From Oasisia sp. SBJ-2009 (Eukaryota > Annelida > Polychaeta > Sabellida > Siboglinidae): DNA of 64,000 nt. The position numbers were made by a program, and so were the translations under genes. The notes under the pieces were generated by a model that did not search any database, was not told the DNA's origin, and worked only from the letters and a program-made list of their open reading frames with translations. Positions 1-11,951 of the stretch are shown one piece after another. Location: assembly GCA_964017155.1 (NCBI GenBank), contig OZ024855.1, positions 57,207,435 through 57,271,434 of the forward strand, in the 5' to 3' direction. Within the stretch, counting starts at the first letter, position 1. Each line of letters begins with the position of its first letter.

Positions 1-2
1 TT

Positions 3-1208
3 CCCAAACAGAGCCTTTCATATATTAATTCTTTGCACTCTGACTTCAGTGCTAGGGGCATTAGCTCCATCGATTATGGTGATGGCTTCAGTGGTCGTCC
101 TCACGGTGGTCTTTGTTTTTTATGGCGAAGATCACTTGACCCATCCATCGAAATTTTGGTTTATGACGATGAGAAAAGACTTCTTGGTCTAAAAATCACT
201 ACTTTTAATGCCACAATTCTTGTTCTTAATGTATATCTACCATATCAGAGCGATGATAATGTTGATGAATATCAAGCTATTTTAGGCAAGATCCAAGCCA
301 TAACTGACTCATTTGATTCAAGTAATATTTTTATTGTTGGAGACTTTAATGCTGATTTAATCAAGACCAGCTCATTTTCACCATTTCTAAATTCTTTTAT
401 TAGTGAATGCCACTTTATCCCAAGTGACATTAAGTATCTTCCCCCCGATTCGTTTACATATGTCAGTGACGCCCATGGCTCTAGGAGCTGGCTGGATCAT
501 GTGCTTTGCACCCACTCCAGTCACTCATCTGTCTCTGATATGGTAATTAATTATGACTGTGTCTCTTCGGATCATTTTCCTCTATCGTTTACCATTTCTA
601 TCAAATTACTACCCACTTCTGAATCATCCACTACGCAACAAACTTGTAAGCCCAGTCCCATGTGGGATTGTGCTTCCTCCCATGACCTTCTCAACTATTA
701 CAACAATTCTGGTTCTCTTTTATCCGGCATTGACGTACCACATGCTGCTCTAAGTTGTACCAATCCTAATTGCCATGATGTAGCCCATCAGCTGCTCTTG
801 TGCAAATTTTATAATGATATCATACATTCTCTTACGGATGCTTCCGATGTCATTCCTACTAAAACGTATAACACATCCCGAAAATTCAATGTTCCTGGTT
901 GGAACGACCTGGTCAGGGACTCTCATCAAGCTGCCAGAGAAACTTTTCTCATCTGGCGGTCTGCTGGGAGTCCGAGACATGGTTCTTTGTATGACTTAAT
1001 GAAAATTAAACGTGCCCAGTTTAAACGCAACAAAAGACATTGCGAAAAAAACGCTGAATCTCTTAAAGCGGAGCGACTAGCTTCCAATCTGAGTAGCCAT
1101 GATTTTAAAAACTTTTGGAAGGGCATCAAACAAGCAAACAATGCCAGGTTACCTAACCCCAGTAATGTTGGAGGTGCCTGTGTTGCTGAAAACGTCAGAA
1201 ATATGTGA
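3..1208 (+). pseudogene. LINE apurinic endonuclease domain and linker, open to a premature TGA
   Basis: This is the open frame upstream of the first nonsense codon. It has the C-terminal part of an exonuclease-endonuclease-phosphatase fold (GDFNADL and SSDHFPLSF motifs), then a basic linker rich in K and R. The frame is open at the left window edge, so the true start is not visible. The TGA at 1206-1208 probably replaces a tryptophan codon, because the downstream RT continues in the same frame with plausible LINE linker sequence. Confidence 0.8.
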
Positions 1209-2698
1209 CTTCATCATTACCAATCACTGCTTAACTCTGTACCCGAGTCTACTGTTCACATTCATAAGATTGACATGTATTGTAGCAATATTCAACTTAG
1301 CGACAATATGGTTGTTAAAGTTAAAGAACTACAAGAATTAATAATTGCTATGCCTGTTGGTAAAGCCTGTGGCTATGACCATATCAGTAATGAACATTTT
1401 AAGTATGCTAACGAAAAACTACATATTCTTATGTCTTTGTTGTATAGCAGTCTGTTAATACATGGTTTTTTACCTGATACTATGATGACAACAATCATAG
1501 CTCCTATCATTAAAAATAAATCTGGTGATTTGTCAGACAATAATAACTATAGGCCCATTGCCACAGTAGCTAGCAAACTATTTGAATCATTAATATTATC
1601 CAGGGCTATCCCATTTCTCATTACATGTGACAATCAATTTGGATTTAAAAAGCATCACTCTACTGAGATGCTCATATTTCTGTTAAAAGAACTTTTTCGA
1701 AACTATATTGCTAATGGGTCTTCTATGTATGTTACTATGTTGGATGCCTCCAAAGCCTTCGACAAAGTTAACCACAGCAAGCTATTTGGTAAATTAATTG
1801 ATCGTGGCTGTCCAGCTTTTATTGTACGCATTCTATACCACTGGTACGGTACCCAACAATTTACCATCAGATGGTGTCAGGGATTTTCTAGCTTTTTTTC
1901 TGTTTCCAATGGTGTTAAACAGGGTGGAATCCTTTCCCCCCCCCCCCCATCTTTTCAATGTGTACATGGACGACTTAAGCGTTAATCTAAACAAATTATA
2001 TATTGGCTGGCACCTTAATCAACCACTTGATGTATGCTGATGACCTCTGTATTTTTTCTCCCAGTGTTGCTGGTTTGAGAAAACTTACTGATTGTTGTGC
2101 CAAGTATGGCGAATTGTTCAATATTACTTATAATGCCAAGAAGTCCTTTTGTATGGTTATTGACAACCAACCCCAGGACAGGAAACATTTTCATTGTATC
2201 CATCTCGATAACCATCCATTACCTTATACTACAAAATGTTAATATCTTGGTCATATAATCAACAATAACCTGACTGATGATGACGACATAGCCAGACAAA
2301 AAAGATGCCTTTATGCCCAAGCCAATGTATTAGCTCGAAAATTTTGTCTTTGTAATATTTCCACCAAAATTATTTTATTTCAAGCATACTGTGCTCCTAT
2401 GTATACTTCTAGTCTTTGGTGCACATTCAAAAAATATAGCCTCAAAAGCATTACTGTCGCATACAATAATAGCCTCAGAATTTTACTAAACTTACCCTCA
2501 AGATGTAGTGCAAGTTTTATGTTTGCCGCCAACTATATTAAATCCTTCAATGAACGCATTCGTTCATCAATATTCAGTCTTTTATGTCGTCTTCATCAGT
2601 CAGATAATATCCTTTTTATTAATTACCTTCATACCGATATTCATTTTAAGAGCCATATGTACTCATACTGGAGGTCGTTATTGTACAAATGTCATTAG
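1209..2698 (+). pseudogene. LINE reverse transcriptase, broken
   Basis: Continuation of the same element. The palm motifs are LDASKAFDKVNH, QGGILSP and LMYADDLCIF. The C run at 1936-1948 shifts the frame: before it the reading is LSPPPP, after it LFNVYMDD resumes in another frame. A second shift lies just before YADD. A TAA at 2240-2242 interrupts a YLGHII motif, after which the thumb and C-terminal region reads to 2698. It cannot be translated as one protein. Confidence 0.85.
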
Positions 2699-2976
2699 TA
2701 TGGTATTTATTTTCGAATCATTTTTTAAAATATTTATTTTTACAACTTGTTTAATTCATTTCCTCATATATTTAGACATAACTTTTTAAATTTTACACTT
2801 ATATTTTTACGTTGATCTCATTGCTTTGATTGTATTATATGTATTGTACTTTTCATTTGTTTTTATTGTATTTTATGTATACATATATGGACGTCTTGTC
2901 TGAAATAAACCTTATTATTATAGATAACATGGATACCATTTTAACGTAGATATACGTCAAGTTCTGCGCGCTATAT

Positions 2977-3812
2977 TAAAGGACAAAAAAGGCTACGGCT
3001 TCGTGTCATACACCTAATAGAGTTTATACAAAGTAACAATTTCCACATATACTCAATTTTTTAACGTCAGTGGTTTACTCAGAATGTGACTTTAAAGTCT
3101 AAAATTCTAACGAAATCCACAATGGTCTAGACGTCGCCATAGGTGAAGGGTTAATTTGGCTTGGCCATTCAGCGCGCGGCATTCTATATCTCGGTCAGCT
3201 TCCGGCGACGTCGTTAAGGGTCAACAACTTCGAGTCTTCGACAGTTCGTTCAGTTGGCGTGACATCTAGCAGCTGCTTATAGACGTATATCTAAATCTGT
3301 GGTTAAATCTATGGTAAACTTTAGTAATTATGCCTTCGTGTTCGGCATACGGTTGCAATAATAGTTGAAACAACCGGTAGTATTGAAGCAATGGATTCAC
3401 GTTGGTGATTTGTGGACGTACTGTTTGGCACTTTGCTCGGTCCATTTTGAGGAGAAATACTTTGATGTAGACATGTATCATCAGTTGATGGGATGATTTC
3501 AGCGATAACAATAATAGACAACTTTATATTTACCGTCATCAGCATGTTACGCGCGTTGCCGAGTTGCAGCCATTTCATGACAACAGCCAAACCCTATGCA
3601 GGGAATCTACGTGTAGAGCGCCTCGATCACCGTCGTGACGTCATTCTTCGTCTAAGATGGGGTAGCGCATAGAATTTGGATAGCTGGGTGTTAAAAAATA
3701 TTTTTCTGGTAAACCGCTGGCGTTAAAAAATTGAGTATATGTGGAAATTGTTACTTTATATTAACTCTATTAGGTGTATGCCACGTAAAAGTTAACTTTG
3801 TTTGTCCTTTAA
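2977..3812. mobile_element. Inverted-repeat DNA transposon relic with a THAP-domain exon (P-like), copy 1
   Basis: The two ends are inverted copies of each other over roughly 105 bases. The left end reads inward through CACCTAATAGAGTTTA and CCACATATACTCAATTTTTT; the right end contains the reverse complements. Between them, on the plus strand, lies a broken THAP zinc-finger start and end (separate entry). THAP-type DNA binding with terminal inverted repeats is the hallmark of P-superfamily transposases, so P-like is the best reading. No catalytic domain remains. A target-site duplication could not be defined. A second, larger relative lies at 43238-45688. Confidence 0.75.
3330..3504 (+). pseudogene. 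Broken THAP zinc-finger domain
   Basis: The start reads MPSCSAYGCNNS then TGA at 3366-3368; this matches the THAP N-terminus (M-P-x-C...G-C). Downstream in another frame is LCSVHFEEKYF (3431-3463), the CxxH-F end of the same domain, with a tryptophan (W at 3413-3415) before it. Only about 26 codons separate the second Cys from the CxxH, less than the usual 35-53, so the copy has an internal deletion and frameshift as well as the stop. Confidence 0.7.
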
Positions 3813-4183
3813 TACTTTTAAACGACTTTTCACAAGGTAAAATTAACATCAACTCACCTCCCATCGGAAAACACTCGGGAATTTCGCTATAGCGTAGATA
3901 GATCTTTCGTTGGTGCACGTGATCATAAAATAGGTCGAACATTCATTTGCATAATGTTGGCGAACAATCTTGGGAAATCCCAAATCCAGACAGGTCACAG
4001 ATTCTCGACCAGATTCGTGAGACAAATCTACCACGACGCCCCTAGCGGTATGTAATATAAATATAGACTATGACAGTATGTCGCTTTATTTTTGTTCAAG
4101 CACTGATACAATTGGATAAAACAAACTACTGCAATATGCACCTCATTCAAAATTTAAGAAACTCTATTTCAAAGTCGATATCC
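3813..4183. other. Non-coding stretch, nothing recognised
   Basis: Unique-looking AT-rich DNA between the THAP relic and a small hairpin. Only short frames without recognisable motifs are present on either strand. Confidence 0.5.
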
Positions 4184-4316
4184 TGGTCCCAGTTTTGGCC
4201 GGTCCCAGATTCGGCCGGTCCTAGATTCGGCACGAATCTGCCTGACCGCAACGGCAGCAGGCCAGGATTCTCCGTTGTCACTAACTTAGTCTGGGACCGG
4301 CCGAATTTTGGACCAC
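4184..4316. repeat. Short GC-rich foldback (hairpin) repeat
   Basis: Copies of GGTCCCAGATTCGGCCGGTC-type sequence near 4201-4221 are followed by the reverse complement near 4293-4313 (GGGACCGGCCGAATTTTGG). The left half also repeats the TTCGGCCGGTCC motif in tandem. It is much more GC-rich than its surroundings, consistent with a small MITE-like insertion. Confidence 0.6.
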
Positions 4317-4402
4317 CACATACACTGATTTTTGTTGTTGAAACACGTATTGTAGCAAAGGCATTGACAAAATTCAAAACGGCAAAAGACAAACTACTCC
4401 AA

Positions 4403-4406
4403 TACA

Positions 4407-4482
<76 letters not shown>

Positions 4483-4489
4483 CACACAC
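4403..4489. repeat. (ACGC)n(AC)n microsatellite
   Basis: A compound simple repeat: ACGC units followed by AC units. Open frames of alternating H/A/R/T through it are artefacts. Confidence 0.95.
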
Positions 4490-7026
4490 TAACTTTAAAG
4501 CTATGAAACTCTATATTTTGTTTTTCGCATGCTACATCTAGCATGGACATGGTATAAAAACCAGTAATCTTCCAGTTAACTGGCCTAAATTATTAGACCC
4601 TTTTCAAAACGTTTTTTCACCTTTTCTCGATGTGTATGCCTATGTATTCGGGCGATGTTAATCAAATTATCATCTATATGCATGTATGCAGCTGCGACAA
4701 ATTTTGTTTTTTATTTATGTGAGCTTATAATGTTTTAATTATAATCTATCGTCTAGTGTCTTTATACATATGGTGGAATATTTTGCAATTATTATACATT
4801 AAGCAACAATGTATCACTACCATGTGGGCTTGAACTAGATCAAAGTTAGACATGAAAAAGAAGAGTTAGTTTTAAATGCACTCCCCATTGCAATGTTTTG
4901 ATAAATTGACTTGTCAATGTTCTTACTTATGCCAACATTATTTATGTAAATAAAATAGGGTCAAATGTCAGTGTAAATGACTGGTGGTAGGTCATATTTC
5001 AATGCATAAGAGCACTTCCTACGTCAACACTGGATTAGCAAAAAGAAACATTTTATGACACAGTCACAGAGCCGGGGGCTGTTTTATGGCATTTTATGCG
5101 GACATTTCCCACAAGCAAAACCTAGCAACCAATCTAGCTAGTATCGTCGGAATCAATCACAGTGATACACTTCTAACATGTTTTTCTTGTGTGGAAATTG
5201 TTTTAATATTTGCATATTCCAATGTTAGATAATAATACCTGTGATTAAAATATAGTTGATGTAGGTTGTGGTTTCATTACCGATTTCCAGCACACACAGG
5301 TGTACGACAATTTTAACTTTCAGAAAATGATACAACATTTGTGACCACTGCACAACCTGCTGTGTAGCATACGTTCATACCGAGTCTATATCACTCAAAT
5401 GAAATGCACTTGCAAACTATATTTTGTCATATATATTTGTAAAAAGAATACTACTTTTGACGTCAAAGTAGTGAAATAGCATTTTATATCCAATATTACC
5501 TATACTATTTGGTCTATTTGACAGGATTCTTTTTCGGACTTTTAATAATTTTTTCTATCCAACTAGTAAATTAATTGTTCTGCACCCACGATGGAATCTA
5601 GTGTACTATTTACTATTTTCTTGTGAGACTTTTCAGTAACGTATTTTATGTAAGTATTTATACAAATTAACTGGCTCAGTACAAATACCGTTTTGTGACA
5701 GGCTTCAATAATCTGTTTGTCAACCTTGACATGTTTCTTGGCGATGGTTCTCTGTAAATATATTTAAAACGAACCAGTCACCATATGCAGCGTATCGATT
5801 ATCATAGGAAATCTCAATATATCAATATTTATTGATAAGATGCTCATATTAGCAAATATATTAACAATATTAACCTCATTAGGCAGATTGTATATTTAGG
5901 CATACATTCGCGTCTAAATAGTGTCTCTAAATAGTATCGTGTTCAAAGATGCAATTAGATTAACTATTAGATGACTAAAAAAGGCCGTCATTGCGTCAGC
6001 GCAATCCTGAAAAACAAATAGGCGGTAAATTCGAAACGACTTTGCTACAATTCCCTACAAGCGACTTGCATGAAATGTGAAGGGTCTTCTTATTAAATAT
6101 CCATCTAACTACTAGGCCAACTTCAGAAAACGTCGTCTACGTGCTACGAAGATATACTTATCCGAACATATCGTATATTAACTCATCAAAATAAAATAAT
6201 AACTCACTTACAATTTTACAATTCTCACGGTGGCATTCTCTGTCATCTTGGGTCTCAGAAAAATGTGGTTTCACCATCATACGATTAATGCGAGGTTCTT
6301 AAAAGGAGTTTCCCTGGGCCTACCCTTATGAGCAGAAAGTGTAATGGACACAAATTGCAATCGACCTACCGACGCGCCCCTAACGGATTTGCAGTTCCCT
6401 ATATAGAAGATGTGGCGCTACGATGGTCAGCAGACTGTCGAAAAAGTGAGGTGACATTCTTAAGACATTTTTGTAGCTGTCCCGTTCCTTTTGGGGCAGT
6501 TCTTGAACTTAATATACATACGCGCCTCTCTCGCCGCTATTTGTGGACGCATCTACACATTCCTTGTCTTGGTTTTCCGTAATCGATGACGTCGGAAAAT
6601 CCGAAATTGTTATGATTGTAATGATGCAACTATCACTAACGCCAGCCCCAAAGCCAAACTCATAATTCCTTTCTCTGTTAGCGGCTTCATTTTTGTGAAT
6701 AAATTCTCTCAAATAATCACGAAAGAGGTAAACATGCATGTTTCTAATAGATTTTAAGGATACGCGTTGCCCCGTCGGTCGGCGCTAGTCGGTTGGTGTG
6801 TCCTTATATCTGACAAGTTTTCTAAAAGCACATGACATAGCACATGCATAGGGGAAACCCGGGCAATACGGGAGAGTTAACGTTCCGCAGTTCGTCGCAC
6901 CCACATTTTGCCAATTAGGGTAACAGTTTGTTGTGTATCGGCCAAACACACCAAAACACAACAGGGCATGGAATTGTGTTATGTTGGCATCAATATTTTT
7001 AATACAGACTATCCCGTTTTACCCGC
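4490..7026. other. Gene-poor AT-rich region
   Basis: No exon, RNA gene or transposon end was recognised. Short frames near 6328-6582 (plus) and 6509-6739 (minus) overlap each other and show no domain motif. The segment around 6300-6600 is more GC-rich than its surroundings but has no supported coding signal. Confidence 0.4.
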
Positions 7027-7069
7027 AAAATTCCCATTTTACCCGCATGTACGGGTAAAATGGAATTTT
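7027..7069. repeat. Perfect-stem palindrome of TTTTACCCG type
   Basis: CCATTTTACCCG is followed, after a 6-base spacer, by its exact reverse complement CGGGTAAAATGG. The stem extends outward with one bulged base (AAAATTC / AATTTT). A related CCCGTTTTACCCG string is found near 23530-23542. Confidence 0.8.
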
Positions 7070-7900
7070 GATCCGGGAAATATGGGATACATATTTAGTT
7101 GTGTCATTCACTAATGTGACATGGTCCTACATATTCAGAATAATTATTTTAAGTAACTGATATATTAGAACTAGTAAAGTACAATAAGAATAGCCAAGAT
7201 ATGCGATATGGTAAGGTCGTAAGCAAAATGTCATACTTCTTTGTGAATTTGACTGCCGTACCTTGGGCGGATTACTATTCCTGTATAATTATGTTATAAT
7301 TAATTACTGCATACCATCTCTAGTGAGCTACAGAAACAGGCATATTGTCCAAGTAAATTGCATTTTTAATGTTTTTCAATGAAAAGTACAAAAGCAAGAC
7401 GGCATAACATGCACAACTGTTGCAAAATAGTGAACATTAAACAGTTCAGTGACCTATTGACCTTTAGCAAAGGTCACATCAAAAATAGTCAACGTGCTTA
7501 TATCCTATGGTGTGTAACCATTATTCACAGGCGTTCCATATTTGAAACTTATGTTGGTCATTAAACAGGTATCATGTCTGGGCAAAAAGAATGGGATGAT
7601 CACATTTTGCCCGCATTAGTATATCCCAGTTGCCCGGAAAAGGCATGGTTTTATCAAACTGTGATACATTAATTATCGCTCACTCTCACGAAAAACTATT
7701 ATACACTGAACACTCATAACCTAATACTACATCTTCACGACATTCGAAGTTGAAAAATGACAAGTTGTTGCTTAGCAAACTTAGATGGATTGTCAAACAA
7801 ACAATTTAGTAAAGGATTAATTAAAGCTAAGGATTACTAACGATTGTCTTAATCCGCGCGAAGAACTGCATACCAATTGGTTTGCATAATAGTCAGCAGG
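7070..7900. other. Gene-poor region
   Basis: No recognised gene. A 61-codon frame at 7379-7564 has no motif support. CCCG-rich strings near 7600-7640 echo the palindrome upstream, suggesting repeat debris. Confidence 0.35.
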
Positions 7901-8142
<242 letters not shown>

Positions 8143-8544
8143 ACCCCGGCTTACCAAACCAGTGATAAGTAGGAAAATTTGGATTTGCAATTTTTTACAT
8201 TTTTGGAAAAGGGATTCATCCTACTTTACAGTGGTAGAAACATTAAATTGCTATTCCAAATATTGGTGAAGTTATGCCACTTTGTATACGGTAGAGGTAA
8301 ATACGTAAAAATGGAGAAAACGGCTGTTAAAGATTTGCATACTCCCTCTGTGTGGCAAATATGGATATAATGTATCTAGGACAGTGATATTTGGCACACA
8401 TCATGTATATTATGTTGTAATGACATTGTGTAAGTGAATATATGATGTCTTGAAAATTAGCAAAGTTATGATACTAATAACACATTGTTCACAGTATGAC
8501 GTAACATTAGTGGAGTGCTTAAGTCCAAATTTTAATGGAATCGT

Positions 8545-9445
8545 GATACGCTGGTCTAAAACACAAAATCTGGCCCAGTAGTACTTTAAGACCATATAAA
8601 ACATTTAGAGGGGGCTGCCCGATTTTAATGGCCAAGTTCAAGGTCAGGTCAAGGTCAAATATCAGTAATTATATAATCATCTTATCTCGAGATTTTAATG
8701 ATATTTTAAAATGTTTTCAAAAGCTAAGTTATATACGGACCAACATATTTCCAGGAGATGATTATCTAATTTGCATAAATTAAAAATGGCCGATAAATGA
8801 GCAAATATATAAATATCGTTATTCTTTATCACAGCCATTTTCACAAAGTATCCAAAACACATATTTTGCACACATGTATCTTATGGCCATATACAGCTTC
8901 TGAGATGGGGCTGCCCGGATTTAAATGAAAAAGTCAAGGTCAAACGAAGGTCAAAAACAAAATATAACGTCTCGTAACCTTCCGAAATACAAACATTGTC
9001 ATAGTGTTAGTAGATGATAAAAATGGAATTATGAAATATTTTATCTTTTGACCTTCATCTGACCTCGACCTTAAATCTTTATATCCGGGCAGTTCCATCT
9101 CAAGTTATATTTGTTTTGGTACCTTTGTGAAAATGGCTTTGATAAAGAATAACGATATTTACATATTTGCTCATTTGTTGGCCATTTTGAATTTATGCAA
9201 ATTAGATAATCATCCCATTGAAAGAAGTTGGTCTGTAAATAAATAGGCTCTTGAAGACATTTAAAATCTCATTAAAATCTCGAGATATTGGATAATATGA
9301 TGATATAATTAATGATCTTTGACCTTGACATGACCTTGGCCTTTAAAATCGGGCAGCCCCCTTTAAAAAGTGTTATATGGTCCTAAGGTACAACTATGCC
9401 AAATTTGGTACTTTGGCTCAGCTTGTAACGATCATACCTCTAAGC
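8545..9445. repeat. Long inverted repeat with TGACCTTGACCT-type motifs
   Basis: The left arm (about 8545-9005) and right arm (about 9035-9440) are reverse complements with scattered mismatches. Shared landmarks are GGGGGCTGCCCGATTTTAA, CAAGGTCA clusters, GATTATCTAATTTGCATAAAT and AAATATCGTTATTCTTTATC. Each arm also contains two direct copies of a GGGGCTGCCCG...AAGGTCA block about 300 bases apart, so the structure is a repeat inside an inverted repeat. The central spacer is only some tens of bases. No coding capacity was recognised. Confidence 0.85.
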
Positions 9446-10273
9446 GAATGCAATCAATCGAGAAAACGACTGTTTAAACACTTCCACAGTTTATTGACGC
9501 CGAAAACATACTGATCAATGATCATGCAACATACACACTTGGAATAAATCATGGTTGTAATGGAATAGATGCACAGTAGAAATAAAAAGCTGCTACTGCA
9601 AAACTAAAATATCAAAGATATGCAAAACTACACATTAAGAACAGCTGTTTCGGTTGTGAATTTGTTATGTTCACATAATACTTACTGTATGACATTTCTA
9701 TTTGGCATAGACTATCTATGTTATAATATAACTACACCATAGTAGAACAGACATGATGCAAGCAAATTAACATGTAACACATTCGATGCAGGTGAAAAAG
9801 GCTGTTAATTTGCCTTAGTCACCTTTTCACCTTGTTCCATCGAGCCGAGACTTACTGCTGGTGATTATTAGTGTTTCAGTCAGACAAACAGTCATAACAA
9901 GTATATCCATACCTATTGCATGATTGAACATTCACATTTGTCTCAAATACTGTACATGTTATGGTATAGCACACTAGAGGTACAATATAGCTGCTGCTGC
10001 TGCTGCTGCTGCAATTGGTAAAATAATTTCAGTGTTCATGGAATAAAAAGTGAAAATAGTTGTACAATCTGTACACTAGCATTTTGAAAACACTATTAGA
10101 CAAGACAAAATCTTATTTACACAACATTACAAAAATAAGAAACGTGTGTGGCAGCAATGTGAACATTCTACCAGACTCACTTTGGAGGAGTTGGCCCACC
10201 AGTACTCTTTCTTCCCTTCTCCTTATCTGGTACAATTGTAGAAGATGTGGCTTGCATGGTTATTTGCAGTGTT
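9446..10273. other. Non-coding stretch with a (CTG)n tract
   Basis: No gene was recognised. A short CTG trinucleotide tract lies at 9990-10012. A plus-strand frame at 10060-10443 is antisense to the supported minus-strand exon at 10274-10445 and was discarded. Confidence 0.5.
9990..10012. repeat. (CTG)n trinucleotide repeat
   Basis: About seven uninterrupted GCT/CTG units, outside any recognised coding frame. Confidence 0.9.
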
Positions 10274-11392
10274 TCAGGCTTGGGGATACCTGGAAGAGGG
10301 CACAACATGTCCTTCGGTTCTCTTTGTATCGTCAAACCTATATGCCCTTAGATTGTTGTGTCTCTCAGCATTCCGTTTCTCCATTGGCTGCAGACCATTC
10401 TCATGATACCACTTCACCAGTGCTGTCAGTCGGTCACTGCTGATGCTGTAAGCATGCAATAATGACTGTTACTGTAGATGTGAACATAGTACAGTAGTCA
10501 TGTCACACAAATAACATTATACTAACTTGAATACTGACAGCTGCATATCAGTCTGTGAAATATGCTAAACATGAGTTACACAACTTTGATAATAATCATA
10601 TTAGTATCAGTATTTTGATGGCTATGCTGAATTTAGTCAATCTTCTCTTCCAGGTAAAAGTACAATTACATTGGCCCACATGGTGAATAGTCACAAATGG
10701 TAAATCATAAAAACTTTCATTATCATTCAGCTATAATACAATAATTTGTATTCTACTAAGTTTACATAGTGAGGCAGTTATTAGTGCATCAAACATATAA
10801 TATAAACATGACAATAATAACTTACGCATGCAGGAACTTGAATATGTTGACACACACGTGGCGACTCTCAATTGTGTATGTTGCCCTCGGGAGCTCTCGA
10901 ACCTTCCGCGATCCTTCGATACGATGACTTGAGCATATCTTCTCAGAGAGGTTGATGCCGCACGACAACTTCCCAAGAAGAACCAGCATCTGATCACCTG
11001 ACAATGCATAAAACTTTGAAGTGAATCCTGACATCATATATATGTAATACTATAAATTGTGCACAACTTGTTTTGTCGCCCATATGTTATTAGCATAAAA
11101 CTGTAATTCATAGTTAAGCATAACGAATCAAAGTCCATTACTTACATTCAGTTTTATTTGTGTGCAAGACAGTGCATTGGTTACGTTATAAGGTTGAATT
11201 CCAAACTATTTCGGAACTACTAACATTATTATGGGATCATAGTAATACAGATCCACTAATTTAGTGTGTTAAACTGGTAACCATACACAGCAAATTACAG
11301 TTAAATGCCAACATGATGGTACTTATCATCCGAGCCGATGTGCTGAAAAACTTACGTGGAGACATGTCTATCATGTCCAGCCGTTTAGCCAT
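10274..11392 (-). CDS. Three-exon gene, predicted 126 aa, uncharacterised transposon-associated-like protein
   Basis: Exons in transcription order are 11392-11356 (ATG at 11392), 10997-10826 and 10445-10274 (TGA at 10276-10274). Both introns have consensus sites: GTAAGT donors, and acceptors ending in CAG. Phases fit exactly (37+172+172 bases = 127 codons including stop), and no frame is broken, which is strong evidence for a real transcript. The product has a Cys-containing middle (VCVNIFKFLHAIS spans the second junction), then LVKWYHENGLQP and YRFDDTKRT. From memory this resembles the N-terminal half of widespread, unnamed invertebrate proteins often found with mobile DNA (pattern FLH-I-x-RL-x-L-x-HY-x-GL-P). 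That similarity is recollection, not a search. Relative to those, the C-terminus looks cut short. Alternatively the third exon splices onward at a weak GTATCC. Confidence 0.6.
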
Positions 11393-11951
11393 GATTTCCT
11401 GCGGTGAAACCTATGTGTAGCATGGGTTGCCGCCATTTAGTTTACATCTACACCTGCAAGTTAATTAGTAAATAGCATCAATTTATTTACAAATCAAAGC
11501 CATGCCAACTATTAAGCAAGTATAATTATTTCATTAGAATTTTACTGCACAAATTGTTATTGCAAACCATTAATTTTATAATCAACATTGCTTAATAGAT
11601 ACAGTAAAAATATTTAATTGACATAACTTCTCCCTTAACTACAGTAGAAGTACAACCTAGGCCTGAGCTAATGCTCTAAATCTAAGGGCCAAGGGCAAGG
11701 CCAAGCCCAAGCCAAGGTAACATTAAACTTAGCCACACGTAGTCGTAGGTTATGATGAATGTTTACGCTTAAGAGTACGGATAGCATAGACTAAATCTAA
11801 ATCTGTTCAACTGAAACATGCTTATCAACTAATAATTTATTAAAAGAGAAAGTGTGCAGACCTTTTTATATTTAGCGCATAGATAACTACACTAGACTAG
11901 CTGTCAAACAGACGCAGCCGCAGGTTTGTTTATTCATTTACGAAGTGGTTA
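11393..11951. other. Upstream region of the three-exon gene
   Basis: No coding feature was recognised. A low-complexity CCAAGG/CAAGGCC tract lies near 11690-11720. A minus-strand ACCGCAG just upstream of the ATG at 11392 could be an acceptor, so a 5' non-coding exon is possible. Confidence 0.3.

Larger units (their letters stand above)
1..2930 (+). mobile_element. Degenerate non-LTR retrotransposon (LINE), endonuclease plus reverse transcriptase
   Basis: One frame runs from the window edge through an endonuclease tail (GDFNADL near residue 102; SSDHFPL near residue 180 of the first open stretch) into a reverse transcriptase. RT landmarks are NNYRPIA, LDASKAFDKVNH, GVKQGGILSP and the catalytic YADD. 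The element is dead: there is an in-frame TGA at 1206-1208, a frameshift in a 13-base C run at 1936-1948, a second frameshift near 2010-2020, and an in-frame TAA at 2240-2242. After the TAA the frame continues to a stop at about 2698. The 3' untranslated region ends near 2925 in a TTATTATTA-type tail typical of CR1/L2-like LINEs. The 5' end lies outside the window. The clade is inferred from motif style only. Confidence 0.9.

Noticed and set aside
2977..3812. Host THAP gene exon
   Set aside because: Stop, frameshift and shortened spacing, all within inverted terminal repeats shared with a second element.
10060..10443. 127-codon plus-strand frame
   Set aside because: Antisense to the third exon of the minus-strand gene, which has splice sites and matching phases.
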